Notes: generated from the letters alone by a model not told the origin. Positions 11,381-23,294 are shown, counted from the stretch's first letter. The stretch is 64,000 nt of DNA from Macrosoma leucophasiata (GCA_036365455.1 JAWQUS010000010.1:17780501-17844500); one strand, 5' to 3'. Translations and numbers: made by a program.

Positions 11381-11615
11381 CCTTTTTTATGTAAGGGTAA
11401 TGGCAAACAAGCGTTAAATTCACATTGATGTGCCAGTGCCAGCCTATCTGCCCTAACCCTAAGTTGTTTTGTCTCTGTGAAAGTTATAGGAGGTATATTT
11501 AGGATACCGATAGTGCTGAACACTAAGTAGATAATATTTGGCGGGAAATAGATCAGATAAGACGGTGGTGCCTACGAACTCGAGTTTTGACACTGGAATT
11601 CTACCACCAGTAAAA
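11381..11615 (+). repeat. Rep-A, diverged copy
   Basis: The T-rich start, GGCAAACAAGCG, GATAGTGCTGAACACTA, GACGGTGGTGCCTACG and CTACCACCAGTAAA are retained. The middle is eroded and shorter than in the copy at 12063-12344. Confidence 0.75.
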
Positions 11616-12062
11616 AGTAATCCATGGGAATTTATTGATATAAGGGGGTTATGTCGCAAAAATCCCAACAGCACTTACCCTGATCCGGAGCCTCACATAG
11701 GACCTTAGCGTGGGAGGCCACTGATAACTATGACGAGTCTACTGGAGCAGTTAAGTGGTGTATTTACGATAATAGGGTTGCATGCAGACTAGTGACGTAA
11801 ACCAACTTTCCATAGAAACGGTTAGTCGGTTACAATTAGAAAAATCGATTGTGGTCGACACAGCAAACAAATAGGTGGAACAGAAAACCACCCGGTTAGT
11901 TTTATTGCCACTTTGCTGTGAAAACTTAGCCCTCTCCGCGCTATCGATCGATATTGCCTGTAAACACGACTGGTTTGACCTAATTATTTCACTTTAAAAA
12001 CAGTTCGAACGTTGACACATTTTGTCTGCGGTATTCTGATTTGCTTGAATTTTGTCCTCACA

Positions 12063-12344
12063 TTTTTTTTCATGTAATGGACGTGGCAAACAAGCATGCA
12101 GTTCACATTGATGTTACGTGATGACTGCAGCCTGCAGACATCAACACAAAGACCAAGGTCAAAATGCAGATGCGTTACCGCTTCTGAGTCCTAAGGTGTT
12201 ATGCCTCTGTGCCGGAAATTACAGTGCCACCTGACCGGAACACGATAGTGCTGAACACTACCATTTAGCGGCAAGTATTGTTAGGAAATGCGGTGGTGTC
12301 TACGCCCGCGAGCTCCGTCACTGGAGCTCTACCACCAGTAAAAA
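12063..12344 (+). repeat. Rep-A, near full length
   Basis: Well-preserved copy from the T-run to CTACCACCAGTAAA. Its 3' hairpin is clear: GAGCTCC (12310-12316) and GGAGCTC (12323-12329) around a 6-nt loop, 15 bp before the end. A hairpin close to the 3' terminus is a Helitron trait, but the CTRR terminus is not evident, so the class stays open. Confidence 0.85.
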
Positions 12345-12490
12345 TATAGGACAAGCGCTTAGTTTCTGATCGGAGATATAATTATTCGCGGTAGAGATCC
12401 AGGAAGAAAGCTCGGGCATAGACGAGATCATCTTAGTTACATAAAATGTTAAATGCTAAAACCTAAGCAAATCAACATCAATATATAGGT

Positions 12491-12725
12491 AGACAAGCTG
12501 ACCCGGCCAACTTCGTATTGCCTCAGAATTAAATAATGTGTCAAAGGTTTTTTGGGATTTGTATGGGAAAATGAAATTGTGGTTTACATTTCCCTTCAAT
12601 TTCTTCGTATTTTCTTACCTTTTTAACCTTCCCTGGACTTTCAAAAATCATTAAATGCCAAAATTTGCCAAATCTTTCCAGCCGTTCCCGAGTTTTAGGG
12701 AGACTAACGAATAGCAATTGATTTT
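12491..12725 (+). repeat. Rep-C, retroposon-like tail
   Basis: It runs from AGCTGACCCGG and ACTTCGTATTGCCTCAG to CCAGCCGTTCCCGAGTTTT and AGACTAACGAATAGCAATTG, then an AT microsatellite (12732-12751). Related copies lie at 21100-21556 and 57203-57436. The CCAGCCGTTC box near the end is shared with Rep-D. The pattern fits 3' ends of insect non-LTR retroposons or dependent SINEs; no coding sequence remains. Confidence 0.75.
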
Positions 12726-13124
12726 TATATAAATATATATATATATATAGATATACATATTATCTTCTAAAAGATTCGGTGCTCACATATAATTGATAAC
12801 ACCGTACTGTACTCATCTTACTTAAGATGATTGTTTGGTATCTGTTTAATAATTCTTTAATTCATGAAAGTGATAGTTTCTTTCATCATTATTATTTTCT
12901 TAGGAGAAATAGTTTCGGAGAATTTGCTTAATACCTATATGGAGTATCCTTCCAAAAGTTCTTCCATCAAATAATATTCTTCTTATTTTGATTTTTCCAT
13001 TATCATCATTTCACCATTTGTTTGACATAAACAATAGTGTGTATTGTAATGTGCATAGAATAATTTCAAATATTAAATAAATTGCATTAGGTATACCCTT
13101 AATCGTAATCCGCTATTTTAATAA

Positions 13125-13398
13125 GGTAATCCACTTGGGATCCTGGTTTCGATTCTCGGGTCGGGGTATGTTAGAGATAACGGGGTAAAATCCTTTATCC
13201 CTGGTTCTATTGGGATTTTTCCATTCCTAAAAGTTTCCCATTACCTTGAAGTTTGGTAATGTGCTCGGAGATGTTAATAGGCTCGCCATCTGTTACATGG
13301 GCCAAAACGTAACCGGCGAATCGTAGGTGTTTGCATGTATGATTGAATGCATGCATTTACCTCTGCCTACCCCTTCGAGGATTACAGGCGTGAAGTTA
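13125..13398 (+). repeat. T2 SINE (tRNA-derived), diverged + strand copy
   Basis: The B-box region GGTTTCGATTCTCGGG is followed by TTTATCCCTGGTTCTATTGG, GGTAATGTGCTCGGAGATG, GGGCCAAAACGTAACCGGCG and the end CTACCCCTTCGAGGATTACA. It matches the minus-strand copies at 51938 and 60640. Its A-box region is eroded (AATCCACTTGGG). The open frame beginning 13327 lies partly inside this tail and is not a gene. Confidence 0.8.
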
Positions 13399-14061
13399 CA
13401 TATTTTGTTTAATCCACTTAATTACAAAATATTAATTATAAGCATGTTTCGAGTCAAATCGGTTATGTCGAATACAAATATTTCCTCAAAACATTTATTT
13501 GTATTCAAATTGGCTTCGCTTGATATTTCACTTTTCCAACACGTTTTGTTCTCATTACAAGTCGACCCTTTAGATATAGCTAATTAATGTTTAAAATCGC
13601 TTACGTCATGACAATATGCTTAGTACAATGAATACACAAGTTCCCAGTGAGCTTTTTTTTTCTAAACGGTGATTATGGAGTATAAAAAAGGTCCCCGGAG
13701 TCGCTCGGGCGCACAATCAACGTTCGGTAAAGAAATTAATGTATTCATTTTGCTTTTATATCTTTTGCGTGATTAAATTTGATTGATTGCATCCAAATAT
13801 TGATGTGGTACACATGTGAGCGACGCGTTCATGGTTTTTCGAGGTCTGTGAGTGTCGATGATTGGTCGAAGCACGTATTGGAATGTATAAAATACCGTCG
13901 TACCTTACCGCAAACATCTTATGGGTGCTCAGAGTTCCTGTATCACATATAGCATATTGAGGTGCTCAAAGGTCTGCCCTCAGGTTCATTCATCTGATAA
14001 ATTTTAAATTTAGAAGTTTTTTATCTAATACATGAGGCTAGATGAGGCACGAGAGGTATAT

Positions 14062-14120
14062 CTGGCGCTCTACATTATCTGCCTGTCCCGTTAGGGACAT
14101 GGCGTGAAGATACATACATA
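14062..14120 (+). repeat. Short repeat fragment (ATATCTGGCGCTCTACA type)
   Basis: The stretch from ATATCTGGCGCTCTACA to GGCGTGAAGATACAT is closely matched at 48995-49055 (ATATCTGGCGCTCTACA ... TAGCGTGAAGATACAT). It is an interspersed fragment of unknown class. Confidence 0.65.
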
Positions 14121-14611
14121 CAGTCTAATACACGACATAAATTTGCAAGTATGAGTTATATCATTTTATGGATTTGAATCGGTTTGTTCATCATGGTATT
14201 CGATATTTAAATTAAAACAAAATATTTTAAGGCATACCTCCTAATCGTCGTTTAATTATGTTTTGAATTGCGATATGATTCGGAAGCCGCAGTACTCGTA
14301 AACTAGATACCTACTGGTTAAAAAAAATAGAATACAAACTCGTATATTTTTTTATGGGATTCTAAGATCCGGTTGGTTAAATATGTAATAAAATCTTTAA
14401 GGTTATAGACGTAATGATCATAATAAACAGCCTCAATTTTATTATCATGTGCATTAAAGTATACCTACTACTCGTACTTTTCTGGTGGTAAGGACTCAAT
14501 GGTAGAGCTCCGGCCATTATGCAACAATTGGCATAGAAGCAGAAGTGCTTAAACCCCTGAAAGACGGCAATTATTTGACCTATTCCCTGTAGGTACCATT
14601 TTAAACACAAA

Positions 14612-14757
14612 CCCCCTTATTCATAAACGTATATTAGATACGTTTTAGCTATAGAATGCTTTGTCTTTGTCAGTTGCATTGTCAAATATGCAGGATAGAA
14701 AAGGACAAAGTAGAGATTAGCAACACTTTAGCTAAAATACGTTTATGAATAAGAGGG
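14612..14757. mobile_element. MITE with terminal inverted repeats of about 21 bp (146 bp)
   Basis: The left end reads CCCCCTTATTCATAAACGTA; the right end, reverse complemented, reads CCCTCTTATTCATAAACGTA, a single mismatch. Further in, GTTTTAGCTA on the left and TAGCTAAAATACG on the right continue the symmetry. There is no coding capacity, as expected of a non-autonomous DNA transposon. A target-site duplication is not clear, so the superfamily is undetermined. Confidence 0.8.
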
Positions 14758-15438
14758 AAAAGCTTTAACAAAGCAAATGCTCACATGTGATAAATGGCAC
14801 TGATAACCTGTTTATTAAGAAAAAAAAATCTCTCACTCCCTCATTTACGTAATAAAACAAATAAAAATATCCCAAAAAAGAGTCCTAAATTATTTACTGT
14901 GAACGAATGGTGAAGATTGACCTGAAACCTGAAATTTTGAACATAGTTGCATTTAAATTGTATATATAATCGTATAATCATATAATCTATTTTACGTAAA
15001 ATAATTACTATTTATTCAATTAAAAACTATTTTATACAATTATCATACATGGTTACAATGTAAGCGCAATAAATCTTATACATATCGTGCATTGAATGCA
15101 TCAACACCCAATAGTTTTTAACCCTTTCCAGGTTCAATGATTGTTTAGTACATTTTCTCAGATAGCGTTTAAATTATATTTGCTGTTTTTTTAATAGCTT
15201 TTGAATATTAAACAATGACAGTGAATTATGTGAGTTTAAATGGACGCAGTTAACAATATGATCGACGTTAGAGATACCATAAATCGTATAAAAATCTATG
15301 TGTATATTGTGACATAAGTTTTTGCTGTAAAATTAAATGATTGATGATCGTTAAGAATTATTACATTGTGCAATGTTGAATGTAGAAGCTTGTGGCCTGT
15401 TTGCCAAAGAAAATGAATTAGGTTTACATTTGTAGCAA

Positions 15439-15477
15439 AAATTGCGATCTCTAGTTTAAAACTAGAGATCGCAATTT
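15439..15477. repeat. Perfect 19-bp inverted repeat with a 1-nt loop
   Basis: Arms 15439-15457 and 15459-15477 are exact reverse complements around a single A, with the core CTAGTTTAAAACTAG. Such a tiny loop cannot be a normal stem-loop RNA and suggests a replication template switch. Confidence 0.9.
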
Positions 15478-15507
15478 CAGACGCCTTATATCATTGGACA
15501 TCAGTTT

Positions 15508-15803
15508 TTGTTTTTTTTTACATGACGAAGATGGCAAGCAGGCATACAACTCACATGGATGTTAAGTCATGACTCATGACTGCAGCCTATACACATCTTT
15601 AGAATAACCAGAGGTTAAAATGTAGATGCGTTGCCACCCCTGAGACCAATGTTGTTATGTCTCTGTGATAATCATTATGGGCCGTGCATTTCTATCTAAC
15701 CGGAACACGATAGTGCTAAACACTACAATTTGGCGGCAGATAGATTAGGTAATGCGGTGGTGGCTCGAGCTGGAAGAGCGACACTGGAACTCTACCATCA
15801 GTA
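15508..15803 (+). repeat. Rep-A, moderately diverged
   Basis: T-run start, then GATGGCAAGCAGGC, ATGACTGCAGCCTATACACA, GATAGTGCTAAACACTAC, GGTAATGCGGTGGTG and CTCTACCATCAGTA. About 296 bp. Confidence 0.8.
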
Positions 15804-16788
15804 TTGTGGTATATAAAAATACGTCTCTCATAAGTAGTAAGTAGTTAAACATTACATCATAAATTAACGAACTGTCTCAAATTAACACAAACCGTCTTAA
15901 TTTGCTTTATTGAACACGACAAACAACTAAGGGTTACACGAGGGACGTTTGTTGAGAGATTGATAGGATTGTTTCTGCTGTACTTATTTATTTGTGGTCC
16001 CTATCCAATTTAGAGGTTGGAGTCTCTTGTTTCCGGTCAATTGCCGCGTTGAAGGTGATGCGCTCAGAGCTTGATGGATGAAGGTAGCGCAGGCATGCGG
16101 TCGCTCTACACGAATTCGTGTGTGCGCACACAAACTTATCTATGCCATTGAAAATAAACAATTAAACACTTAAGCCAAACAGACAAAGCTCATTTTCGCT
16201 AATCAACCGAATTTACCACGACAATTGTGTCACTTGAAACGTAGTGTGGATGAGTCGGTGGTTATGTCACGATTTGTCATACATCACGATGCGGTTTTGG
16301 GATGTCCCTAGAAATACTAACACGGTATAAGCAGAAGTTATGACAAAAATGCTATGGGAACGGCCGTTGAACTATGCGGTGGTCTGTTTTTAATTGATTA
16401 ACCTTCGGATACCCGTTCAATGTGAACTGAGCTTGAAATAGTGGGGCACAATGAACGCACGGGCTATGATTAACGTCTTGCTTTGCTGAATACTTAATTA
16501 ATTTTATTGTATGTGGATGTACTCCGGTTAACAGCGTACATTAAATTTCAATATTTAATAATATTTGTTAATGCAAAGTTTGCTAGTGTTTGAATACAAA
16601 TCCAATTTATTCTCATTAATTTGTAGTTCAAATGAAATATGATATATCATGTTGTACCTACAATAATAAATTATTACTTAAGTCATTGATTTACTAGCAA
16701 ACGATTAGTAATTATAACTAGTAATTGCCCAATAGAAATTCAGCCGCAATATAAGAAAGGTACAGGCAAAAAGTGTCAAGCAAGCCTG

Positions 16789-16965
16789 CTTTTTTTTTTA
16801 CGTCATGAAGCTACAAACAAGCTTATAGATCACATCAATACTATAACTAGTATTCACTTACCATCTACTCACTCACTAGGCTAAAGCCTAGGAACACTTA
16901 ATATAAAACAAAGTTAGTAGTAATGCTGTGTCACCTATTCCCGCGAGAGCTCTACCACTGAATTA
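16789..16965 (+). repeat. Rep-A, degraded and shortened
   Basis: T-run start, AAGCTACAAACAAGCTTA, and an end CCCGCGAGAGCTCTACCACTG match family landmarks. Most of the middle is lost or unrecognisable. Confidence 0.5.
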
Positions 16966-17280
16966 TATTACGAACCTCTTTTGTGAAACCATTAGGTACC
17001 CCACAACAGGCTGGTTGGTACACAGCACATACCTATAGACTGTGCAATTGATAAACTAAGTAGAAGTTAATTGAGCTTCTGTATTTTTTGCATAAAAAAT
17101 TGCACAATGCACTCTTTTAAAGAGTAAAATGGTGCGAAATTTGGTAAATAGTTTAATTTTGTATTGAATTTTTTTATCAACTTTTCCATTTGTATCATCT
17201 TTATTTTAGTGTGATATGGTTTTTGACTTTAGTTATTCTTGGATTTTCCTTATGATTAATAGTAACTATAAGAACAATTT

Positions 17281-17326
17281 AAGTAAACTGTAATTCATAC
17301 GAATTCTTACGAATTACAGTTTACTT
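17281..17326. repeat. 16-bp inverted repeat with a 14-nt loop
   Basis: AAGTAAACTGTAATTC (17281-17296) and GAATTACAGTTTACTT (17311-17326) are exact reverse complements around ATACGAATTCTTAC, itself partly symmetrical. Confidence 0.9.
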
Positions 17327-18358
17327 CAGTAGTTTGAAAAAAAAAACCAACATTTTAAAAATAGACCCTTATAGCTTGAGAAGAAATCCCCAGAATTTTC
17401 AAAATGTCTCCGATTAATCTCATATAGTTCGCTTTTATAGAGCTGACAAAACTTGCAATCGTTGGAAAAAAATCCACGCATAAACATTAACACACAGTGT
17501 AAAATTAGCAATAAATAAAGTGACACCCTCAACATTTTACTAGAAAACAGTTAACGTTCAAGTTTGAATTTACGTTCCTCGTCGCAATTTGTAGTTTAAA
17601 ACATTTAGGGCAGAGGGCGTTAGCGTCGCGCGACTCCGTTCCGACTGGAAGCCTATTTTCGCAGCACATTACTAAGGATGAATGATTTCCTGGTCGGCCA
17701 TGATTTATGCGCGTTGTTTTGCTACCAGCCATAGCCAACGTAGACTCATTACTGCCCAACGCTAAAGAATGGTCACTCCTTTGTGTGAAGAAAGTTACGT
17801 ATTTGTCTTTCTTAGTTACTTTCCTGTATGTTATACATATATGTTAAGGTTCCAACATAACAGCGTCTGGTTTATCGATCCGGCGCATGATGCGTTGCGG
17901 ACCTATATGGACAATATTGATTTAGATACAAAAAGATGAATATAATCTGCAAGCACTTGATACTGATCTCAGATAACAAGATAACGCGTTACTATTTCTA
18001 TTATCTGTTTATTTTATTTAAAAAAGAACGACTACCAAGTTTTATATATGTACACGATAACAAACCTCTATGACCCCAGGAAGACTGTAGACTGAGGTTG
18101 GCCATCGACAATAGTTCAGAACGATGGATAATAAGTTGATATGTATTATCTGTGGTTAGCGGAGCGCCCGCGCACTGCAATAACCGTCATCAGTCGCCAG
18201 TCGCGCTACGGGTGCATTCTTCCCTTTATCTCATACTTAACTGCTCTGCCAACCTGTATTTTATTTAGCATTGCCATAGCATTTTCATATTATTTCAAAT
18301 CAGCGATGTAGTTTTTAGTTTTATGACAATCATAAAACACTTTGGAAAGCTGTGTAGT

Positions 18359-18555
18359 ATACCTGGTGCATATCCTATTGGCATCTCTGAGCACATTACC
18401 AAACTCTGAGACCGGCAATCGGAAAATTTCGAGGAATCAAAAAATCTCAATAGTAGATACTTACTTACGCTCTGTCCCAGAATTGAACCCACTATCTACG
18501 TATCTACGGCATATCAGTATTCCTGCTACCACTACTGCTACTATTGAGGCAGTTT
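18359..18555 (-). repeat. T2 SINE, degraded
   Basis: The minus strand shows AAACTGCCTCAATAG, a worn B box (GTTCAATTCTG), CTATTGAGATTTTTTGATTC, and GTAATGTGCTCAGAGATGCC, in the same order as intact T2 copies but with many changes. Confidence 0.6.
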
Positions 18556-18776
18556 GGAAAGCTGATTTTATATGTTTACTTTTTTTATTAATTTAAAGAT
18601 CTGGTTAAATGATAAGATTCGATTCTACGATTTAATACTAGGTCTTGTTGGTGAAGGTGCACTCGACTCTTTGATGACTGTCGACTGTTTTAAGACTACC
18701 AATGCATTTTTTTATCTCTAAAAAAAATAAATGCTGCTAAATACTGGGGTACCTGGTAACACATTTGCATTTTCAC

Positions 18777-18870
18777 CTATGGCTTTTGTGTAGATGTCTA
18801 TAAGCTGCAATCATCATTTAACATCCATGTGAAATGCATGCTTCTTTGCCACCTTCCTTAAATAAAAAAA
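18777..18870 (-). repeat. Rep-A 5' fragment, degraded
   Basis: The minus strand contains a T-run, AAGGTGGCAAAGAAGCATGC, CACATGGATGTTAAATGATG and GCAGCTTATAGACATCTACA, matching the first third of Rep-A. Confidence 0.6.
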
Positions 18871-21099
18871 TGTTTGTTTTTAATAAATTCCATGGAATTC
18901 CACCTCGATTGTACCTACCTACCACAACAAACATGAGTATAAAGTTGAGCAAGAAAACGCATAACACGACAGACGAGGCGGCAATCCGCTATTCGCGATA
19001 ATAGTAATCAGACTCAATAAATCAAGAGTAACATTATAACTTACTTAGTGTATGGATATTTTAATCAACGTTGCCACACGCCGATGACAGATCGTGGCAA
19101 TCGGCGCCCGCGACTCCGATCAGTGTCACTCTGGCATATAGATCTTAGTGTCATTGTAATGGAACGTGCGACCTACATTGTTATTTTTTTTGTCAAGTAA
19201 TTAGATGAATTTATTTCGTTGATTTAAAGAATGATACCTAATATATTTATGACCTTTATACGTCTACACTCACGTGAAGAAGATGAGGCAAATGTTTAAA
19301 AAAAACAACAAGCCTTCAAACACAGTACAAATATGTAATATGAGGTTGGTATTTATACACTAGGTACTATACTTTAAAATATTATAGTTCAACTAGCTTC
19401 CACGTCGAGCTTCGTATCGGCTTAGAGATATAAACACAACTAAATGTCCAAAAATCGAAAACTTGATCAAAATGTTTGACAAACGTAACGTAAGTAAGTT
19501 GCAAAAGAGATAATGCTTTACATACCCAAAATCTGCTGGAGTCTCATTCTTGTTGGATATTGCACATGTACCTATTTCAGAACTCTACATCATCCTCCTA
19601 CAGTAGTAACGTGCCCAGAAGGCTGGCAACGCTAATCCTTTGCGTAAAGAATAAGCCAGCCCTCTGATCACGTGTTGTCAACCCAAACGTTTGGACATGG
19701 CTTGAGCATGGAAACTTTCGAAGATCCCATGAATCATAGAATTCAAGTTAGAATCAACCAAAATATGGACCTGGTACCAAGCACTGTTTACTCTTGAATG
19801 TTGGTATGACGTTCAGATGCAGTCTGGTGATCTGTCGATTTGAGATTACCATATCTAGAAATCAAAGTGTGCCGATTTTACTGATAAAAACATATCTTGT
19901 AAAAATATGTTTTTGTTATCTATCATGAATTGCTGGTCGATCCAATATTGACGTGCCAGATGTTTAATTTTAAATTATACTTATTTGAGTATCTAGCTTG
20001 GCATACCAGAGAGCAAATCTGAATTTTTCGCATCGTATTGTATGTGTGACCTAGAGTAAAGGTTACATAACAATTTACCTAAATGCATTGTGGACTTGGG
20101 CGAGCTATGCTTTCATTTTAGTACCTTCTTATTATTTATTTATAAACGTGAAGATCACATTTTCATTTATTGTATGTATGAGCTGTGTGGTGCGTTTTGT
20201 GTTTTGTATACCTAATAGGTATGTGTTCGTGGATAAGTAGGTACCTACCTACCTACCTAATTTAAATGCAACTTAATTTATAGTGATTTACGAAAATAAA
20301 CAAGTAACTGATGAAAATGAAATTTAATATGGGTAAAAGCTTTATTCTGCTGGTGATATGGGAATGGGTATCAAACATTGCGTAGCTCGCTGTGGTTACG
20401 CAACGTCATCGCCGCGGATACGCAGCGCACTCGCTGCGTTTCGGACAGAGTATAATGTGATAATTACGTATCACAAGTGATTTACTGTAGCACGATAACA
20501 TGATTACAGTGGGATATGACTCTTTTGTTATAACATATTGTTCAGTGATATGGCACAATATTATGTAAATAATTATTTAGAGGTTACTAGCGTCATAAGT
20601 TAGGATTAAGGTTATATATATTCAGGTTGTTGACGGTGAACGGCTCAGACGAACTGTGTGCAGGGCTGTATCGTAACTAATTCATATATAAAACCAATTT
20701 TATATTGTAATCTTATCGCGATAAATATAATTACATAGGTAGGTATTTATATGAAATTAACGACAATATGAATCATGAAGTTTAGGTATGTATTGTGTTG
20801 AGACTTTCAATTCTAAAATTATGTATAATATTTTTTTAAATGAGGTTAAATACAGGGAAACACACGAGGATCAAACATGCGGTTCCATTTTTAAATTGAT
20901 TTGACAGATATTTAGTAAGACGTTTTCACGTCAGCTGTCAGTGTTACTGTGGAAAAGTGTGGTACTTACCGATACCGATACATCGGCAGTAAAGCTACAC
21001 TACAGTGTGGAAAACCAAGGACTGTCTATGCTGTGCAGAACCTGTAACACTTTTTTTGACGCCAGTTGACTCGAAACTTTTAATAATTTGGTACTAGCT

Positions 21100-21556
21100 G
21101 ACCTGGCAAAATTCGTATTTTTTTTATTTTTAAAGAAAAATGGAAAGAAAAATTTGACTTCAGGCGAGGCTCGAACTCGCGACCTACTGGGAATCTAGTC
21201 CAGCCGCTCTTCCAATTGAGCTACTGAAGCCCTGCCCGATTTGTCAAATCTTTCCTTCACATGCATTGCTTTATGGTAGCAGTAGCGCCACTTCGTATTG
21301 CTATTTCGTATATTGTAACTTCGTATTGCCTCAGAATTAAATAATGTATCAAAGGTTTGATATATAATATATATACGGACAATTTGTATGGGAAAATGAA
21401 ATTGTAGTTTTTACTATTTCCCTTCAATTTCTTCATATTTTCTTACCTTTTAAACCTTTCCTGGACTTCCAAAAATCATTCAAACCCAAAATTAGCCAAA
21501 TCGGTCCAGCTGTTCTCGAGTTTTGCGAGACTAACGAACAGCAATTGATTTTATGT
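21100..21556 (+). repeat. Rep-C copy split by a T1 SINE
   Basis: Left part 21100-21119 (TAGCTGACCTGGCAAAATTC); right part from about 21300 (ACTTCGTATTGCCTCAG ... CCAGCTGTTCTCGAGTTTTG ... ACGAACAGCAATTG). The T1 SINE at 21120-21291 interrupts it, so this Rep-C copy is older than that T1 insertion. Confidence 0.75.
21120..21291 (-). mobile_element. T1 tRNA-like SINE insertion with 8-bp target duplication
   Basis: Minus-strand element. The head GTGGCGCTACTG is at its right end, the tRNA-like unit at 21157-21230 is identical to those in the window-start array, and an A-rich tail (T-rich on this strand) sits at its left end. TTCGTATT flanks it at 21112-21119 and 21292-21299, a plausible target-site duplication. 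This is retroposon behaviour and shows that the array unit at 1-1126 contains a SINE. Confidence 0.8.
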
Positions 21557-23163
21557 ATAAAAAAGAAGAAGATATTATATAGGTACATTGCACCTACCTA
21601 CATTAAATTTTTTCGTGAATAAGTCACGATCATACCTGTATGCGCGGTGCATCCCCGAGTAAACAATAATGAATGAACGTCCGAAACCATCTAAAAAATA
21701 TACATGAATCTAATATTTGTAATAATTATAAAATAGTGATTCTGAGAAGAGCTAATTCGTTTAACCCGTTACCCGCGTATAAAATGGTAACATGGTATTG
21801 TCATTCCGGCCCTGCGCGTCGTGTTCTCGTATTTTTCTCCCGGTACCGTAATGCGCAAGTCACGAACGGTTATGTAAGCAGGCTGCCGGCCGGCGCCGTC
21901 ATTATAGGCATTATTACAGGAACACTCGGTCTCTCGCCCGGCCATTGTCAAGATTGTGGGGTCAGAGAGACCCAGGCCGATGTTAACCAACTACGTAATT
22001 TCGCAACTATTCCTATAACCCAATAAATCGTAGCTTGTAAAACAATTTGCCGGCATCCACCAGGGCTCCAGTGCTTAGATCACGTTTAATGATACACATC
22101 GTGACCGACGCACGGTTATTAATTATGGAAATGATTGGCGACTTATATTCTGCTCATGTCTTGTGTAATATAAAATAGGTATGCTCGGAGATGCTATTGT
22201 TGTGATTCAAAATGCGCTGATGTTGGTATGGCGCATGTTACTACGTCGACTGCGTACCTTTTGTGCATACCTACCTGTGTTATAAAGTAACCGATGACTG
22301 ATTCCAATAAACAAGTAGTGCGTGCTATAAAGATTGATGAATAGAATGACTTATATATTTATACACTACTGGCCAAGGAAAGAGAACACAGGACATATTT
22401 GCCGCTCAATCCATTGCTTACAATGATTCCCCACCTAGAAGTAAATACGACATAACAGTAAATAACCATTGTCAGGCCTGAAGACACTTTAAAGAAGATT
22501 TTAGAAGCACCTAGATATGGGATTTAAAGACGAGCAAATGTGTCGAAATAAAAAAAAAATAGCAAATTGTTATAATCTTTGCCTAAACCTTCAGAGTGAC
22601 AGACCTGAAACTATGAATATAAGATCTCGTGATTACTATACAATTGAAAAAAAAACACAGTTCTGTTGTCTGTTGAACATTTAACTGTTGAACGCGCGTG
22701 ATATCACAATCACGGGCGTAATGCAAATTAAAATGAAACAAAAGTTTAATTAACTAGCTCCAAATATACTACTAGGTACCAATGCTCTGCTTTTCAAATA
22801 CATATATTTATACGAATTCGTAAAAAAGTCTCAGTATACTTAAATGCTTACGCAAGATAAGTAGACTAATCAAATTAAATATCATGTAACGCGTTGACGC
22901 GAAAAGATTCTGTCTTGTAAAAGCTCATCGAACAACGTTTCGATCATAATACATTCACAAATGAATAGATCCAAACATACTAAACTTACTATGACATAGT
23001 TTTTGCGCTTGGGAAAGAAGCTATTTACAATTAAGATCACTGTAGATTATCTGATGATGTTAACTGATTTGTTTTAAGCTTTTATCTTATGACTGGTTTT
23101 AAACAGGAATTGGAAAGTTCTTCTTACTTGTTAAATTTGATGCACATCTGATATTTAGCCTAA
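21557..23163. other. Intron 1, no confident gene; GC-balanced stretch 21740-22020
   Basis: The stretch 21740-22020 is richer in GC than its surroundings and carries a 117-codon open frame (21673-22026, +). The product has no recognisable domain, and its start, MNVRNHLKNIHESN, has no clear context. I regard it as chance. The rest is AT-rich with no identified repeat. Confidence 0.5.
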
Positions 23164-23294
23164 GTTGCACAAAGATATTTGCTAAAGTTAAAGTTATTGT
23201 AATATTTCACATCCTTCTTTTACTTAAAGAAATCTTTTAAAGTAAGAGAAAGGATGTGAAATGTTAGCTACAATAACAAATTTCTTGGTGCAAC
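23164..23294. mobile_element. Foldback MITE, 131 bp
   Basis: The termini GTTGCACAAAGATATTT and AAATTTCTTGGTGCAAC are near-exact reverse complements. The symmetry runs almost to the centre (ATTTCACATCCTT / AAGGATGTGAAAT), so the element folds into one long hairpin of about 60 bp per arm. It is non-coding. No clear target-site duplication. Confidence 0.8.

Larger units (their letters stand above)
16966..21099. other. Intron 1, no gene seen
   Basis: AT-rich. Besides the 17281 hairpin it holds a degraded T2 copy (18359-18555, minus), a degraded Rep-A head (18777-18870, minus) and ordinary unassigned sequence. Short open frames near 17529-17759 and 18342-18596 are unsupported; the second overlaps the T2 remnant. 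Confidence 0.55.

Noticed and set aside
21673..22026. 117-codon + strand frame
   Set aside because: No domain, no start context and an overlapping minus-strand frame. Best explained by a GC-balanced patch.
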